64,000 nt of DNA from Natronorubrum daqingense (GTDB taxonomy: Archaea; Halobacteriota; Halobacteria; Halobacteriales; Natrialbaceae). How positions within the stretch are numbered: position 1 is the stretch's first letter; each line of letters begins with the position of its first letter. The notes under the pieces were generated by a model. The model did not search any database. It saw nothing but the letters and a program-made list of their open reading frames with translations, and had not been told where the DNA came from. The position numbers and the translations under genes are program-made. The stretch covers positions 2,666,001 to 2,730,000 of the forward strand of contig NZ_CP019327.1 of NCBI RefSeq assembly GCF_001971705.1, given 5' to 3'. Positions 62,168-64,000 of the stretch are shown here, one piece after another.

Positions 62168-64000
62168 ATGAGTGACTCCGACTCTCGAGGCCCGCTTCAG
62201 CCGGACCGACCCGACGTCGATCGTCCGTTCGAGGTCGACGCTCCCTTCGACCCGGCGGGAGACCAACCCGAAGCCATCGAGCAGTTGGCCGATGGATTCC
62301 GGTCGGGCGTGGACAAGCAGACCCTCCTCGGCGTGACGGGATCGGGCAAGACCAACACCGTCTCCTGGACCATGGAGGAAGTCCAGAAGCCGACGCTGGT
62401 CATCGCCCACAACAAGACGCTCGCCGCCCAGTTGTACGAGGAGTTTCGTGAGCTCTTCCCCACCAATGCCGTCGAGTACTTCGTCTCCTACTACGACTAC
62501 TACCAGCCCGAGGCCTACGTCGAACAGAGCGACACCTACATCGACAAGGACGCCTCGGTCAACGACGAAATCGACCGCCTACGCCACTCCGCGACGCGCT
62601 CGCTTCTGACCCGCGAGGACGTCATCGTCGTCGCCTCGGTGTCGGCCATCTACGGGCTGGGTGACCCGCGAAACTACATCGACATGTCGCTGCGACTCGA
62701 GGTCGGCGAGGAGATCGGTCGCGACGAACTGCTCGCCCAGTTAGTCGATCTAAACTACGAGCGAAACGACGTGGACTTCACGCAGGGCACGTTCCGCGTC
62801 CGGGGCGACACGATCGAGATCTACCCGATGTACGGCCGCTACGCCGTCCGCGTGGAGCTGTGGGGCGACGAAATCGATCGCATGGTCAAGGTCGACCCGC
62901 TCGAGGGGACGACCCAGGGCGACCAACAGGCCGTCCTCGTCCACCCCGCGGAGCACTACTCGATTCCGCAGACGAAACTCGAGCGGGCCATGGACGAGAT
63001 TCGGGACGACCTAGATTCGCGCATTTCGTACTTCGAGCGACAGGGCGACCTCGTCGCGGCCCAGCGCATCGAGGAACGAACCTCCTTCGACCTCGAGATG
63101 ATGCAGGAGACGGGCTACTGTTCGGGCATCGAAAACTACTCCGTCTACCTCTCGGATCGAGAATCCGGCGAGGCCCCCTACACCCTGCTGGATTACTTCC
63201 CCGAGGACTTCCTGACCGTCGTCGACGAATCCCACGTCACCCTCCCGCAGGTTCGCGGGCAGTACGCCGGCGACAAGTCCCGGAAGGACTCGCTGGTCGA
63301 AAACGGCTTCCGACTCCCCACGGCCTACGACAACCGGCCGCTGACGTTCGAGGAGTTTCAGGAGAAGACCGACCAGACGCTCTACGTCTCGGCGACGCCC
63401 GGCGACTACGAGCGCGAGCACAGCGACCAGATCGTCGAGCAGATCGTCCGCCCCACGCACCTCGTCGACCCCGCGATCGAGGTCTCGCCGGCCAGCGGGC
63501 AGGTCGACGACCTCATGGATCGCATCGACGACCGAATCGAGCGCGACGAGCGAACCCTCGTCACCACGCTCACGAAGCGGATGGCCGAGGATCTGACCGA
63601 GTACCTCGAGGAAGCCGGTGTGAACGTCGCGTACATGCACGACGAGACCGACACGCTCGAGCGCCACGAGATCATCCGCTCGCTTCGACTCGGTGAGATC
63701 GACGTGCTCGTCGGAATCAATCTTCTGCGAGAGGGACTCGACATCCCCGAAGTTTCGCTGGTCGCAATTTTGGACGCCGACCAGGAGGGCTTCCTCCGCA
63801 GCGAGACGACGCTCGTCCAGACGATGGGGCGAGCGGCCCGAAACGTCAACGGCGAGGTCGTCCTCTACGCCGACGAGCCCTCGAACGCGATGGAGTCTGC
63901 CATCGAGGAGACCACACGTCGCCGTGAAATTCAGCGCGAGTACAACGAGGAACACGGCCTCGAGCCGACGACCATCGAGAAAGACGTCGGCGAGACCAAC
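62168..64000 (+). CDS. uvrB: UvrABC system protein B, 3' end cut by window
   Basis: An open frame from ATG 62168 runs to the window edge (611 codons). It has a Walker A in [15 protein letters not shown], the beta-hairpin region [36 protein letters not shown], motif V-VI ([29 protein letters not shown]). The C-terminal UvrC-binding domain is beyond the window. It verifies DNA damage with UvrA and loads UvrC in nucleotide excision repair. Confidence 0.96.
   Translation, partial: MSDSDSRGPLQPDRPDVDRPFEVDAPFDPAGDQPEAIEQLADGFRSGVDKQTLLGVTGSGKTNTVSWTMEEVQKPTLVIAHNKTLAAQLYEEFRELFPTNAVEYFVSYYDYYQPEAYVEQSDTYIDKDASVNDEIDRLRHSATRSLLTREDVIVVASVSAIYGLGDPRNYIDMSLRLEVGEEIGRDELLAQLVDLNYERNDVDFTQGTFRVRGDTIEIYPMYGRYAVRVELWGDEIDRMVKVDPLEGTTQGDQQAVLVHPAEHYSIPQTKLERAMDEIRDDLDSRISYFERQGDLVAAQRIEERTSFDLEMMQETGYCSGIENYSVYLSDRESGEAPYTLLDYFPEDFLTVVDESHVTLPQVRGQYAGDKSRKDSLVENGFRLPTAYDNRPLTFEEFQEKTDQTLYVSATPGDYEREHSDQIVEQIVRPTHLVDPAIEVSPASGQVDDLMDRIDDRIERDERTLVTTLTKRMAEDLTEYLEEAGVNVAYMHDETDTLERHEIIRSLRLGEIDVLVGINLLREGLDIPEVSLVAILDADQEGFLRSETTLVQTMGRAARNVNGEVVLYADEPSNAMESAIEETTRRREIQREYNEEHGLEPTTIEKDVGETN

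Overview
The window is from a haloarchaeal chromosome, most likely of the Natrialbaceae type (Natrinema, Haloterrigena or Natronorubrum-like). The evidence is high GC with very frequent CTCGAG, strongly acidic proteins, Tat-type lipoprotein signals (RR...LAGC), leaderless promoters with a TATA box about 27 nt before the start codon, archaeal 16S and 23S rRNA with tRNA-Ala(TGC) in the spacer, and archaeal-type genes (endA, Orc1/Cdc6, MC1, FtsZ-like, E2-E3 complexes with lipA). No species can be named from the sequence alone.

Layout: 1-3445 is the promoter-proximal part of an rRNA operon on the minus strand (four candidate tandem promoters, 16S, tRNA-Ala, 5' part of 23S). 3752-5586 holds an HTH regulator with a small membrane protein, and a two-domain multicopper oxidase. 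5737-12363 (minus) is a 2-oxoacid dehydrogenase operon (E1a, E1b, E2, E3) preceded by lipoyl synthase. 12631-17497 holds housekeeping and unknown genes: a PH-domain protein, a membrane protein, a Ski2/Hel308-like helicase, a holin-like protein and a HAD phosphatase.

17600-26059 is the most interesting accessory region: a catabolic-looking set (family III CoA-transferase, TetR regulator, amidohydrolase, FAH-family hydrolase, TatD-like hydrolase, Asp-box propeller, DoxX protein). Three of its intergenic regions share a 16-bp dyad of the form TTTACC-N4-GGTAAA, placed on or next to the promoters. I read this as a local TetR regulon for an unidentified substrate. A HepT/MntA toxin-antitoxin pair and a dispersed repeat interrupt it.

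26179-33634 carries a PfpI-like protein, a stand-alone Lrp ligand domain, a MazG-like protein, two more copies of the dispersed repeat, HD hydrolases, a small kinase and a PhnD-PhnC-PhnE ABC transporter. 33739-46490 carries a degenerate thioredoxin-like lipoprotein, a DUF91 zinc-ribbon protein, tRNA-splicing endonuclease, a divergent FtsZ/tubulin homologue, gamma-glutamyltransferase, an ornithine-cyclodeaminase-family protein, an MGMT-like protein, TrpS and PheST. 46818-64000 carries an AbrB-like protein divergent from chromosomal protein MC1, an NNP-type transporter with an amidase, a HhH-MutS protein, an Orc1/Cdc6 protein, a saccharopine-dehydrogenase-family protein, a Na+/H+ antiporter, a DUF2267 pair, a FetAB-like transporter and UvrB (cut by the window end).

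A pattern across the window is short direct duplication (17-39 bp units) in spacers and at gene 3' ends, three times including the stop codon of a gene (doxX-like, kinase, pheT). All functions are inferred by reading protein motifs; no database search was run.
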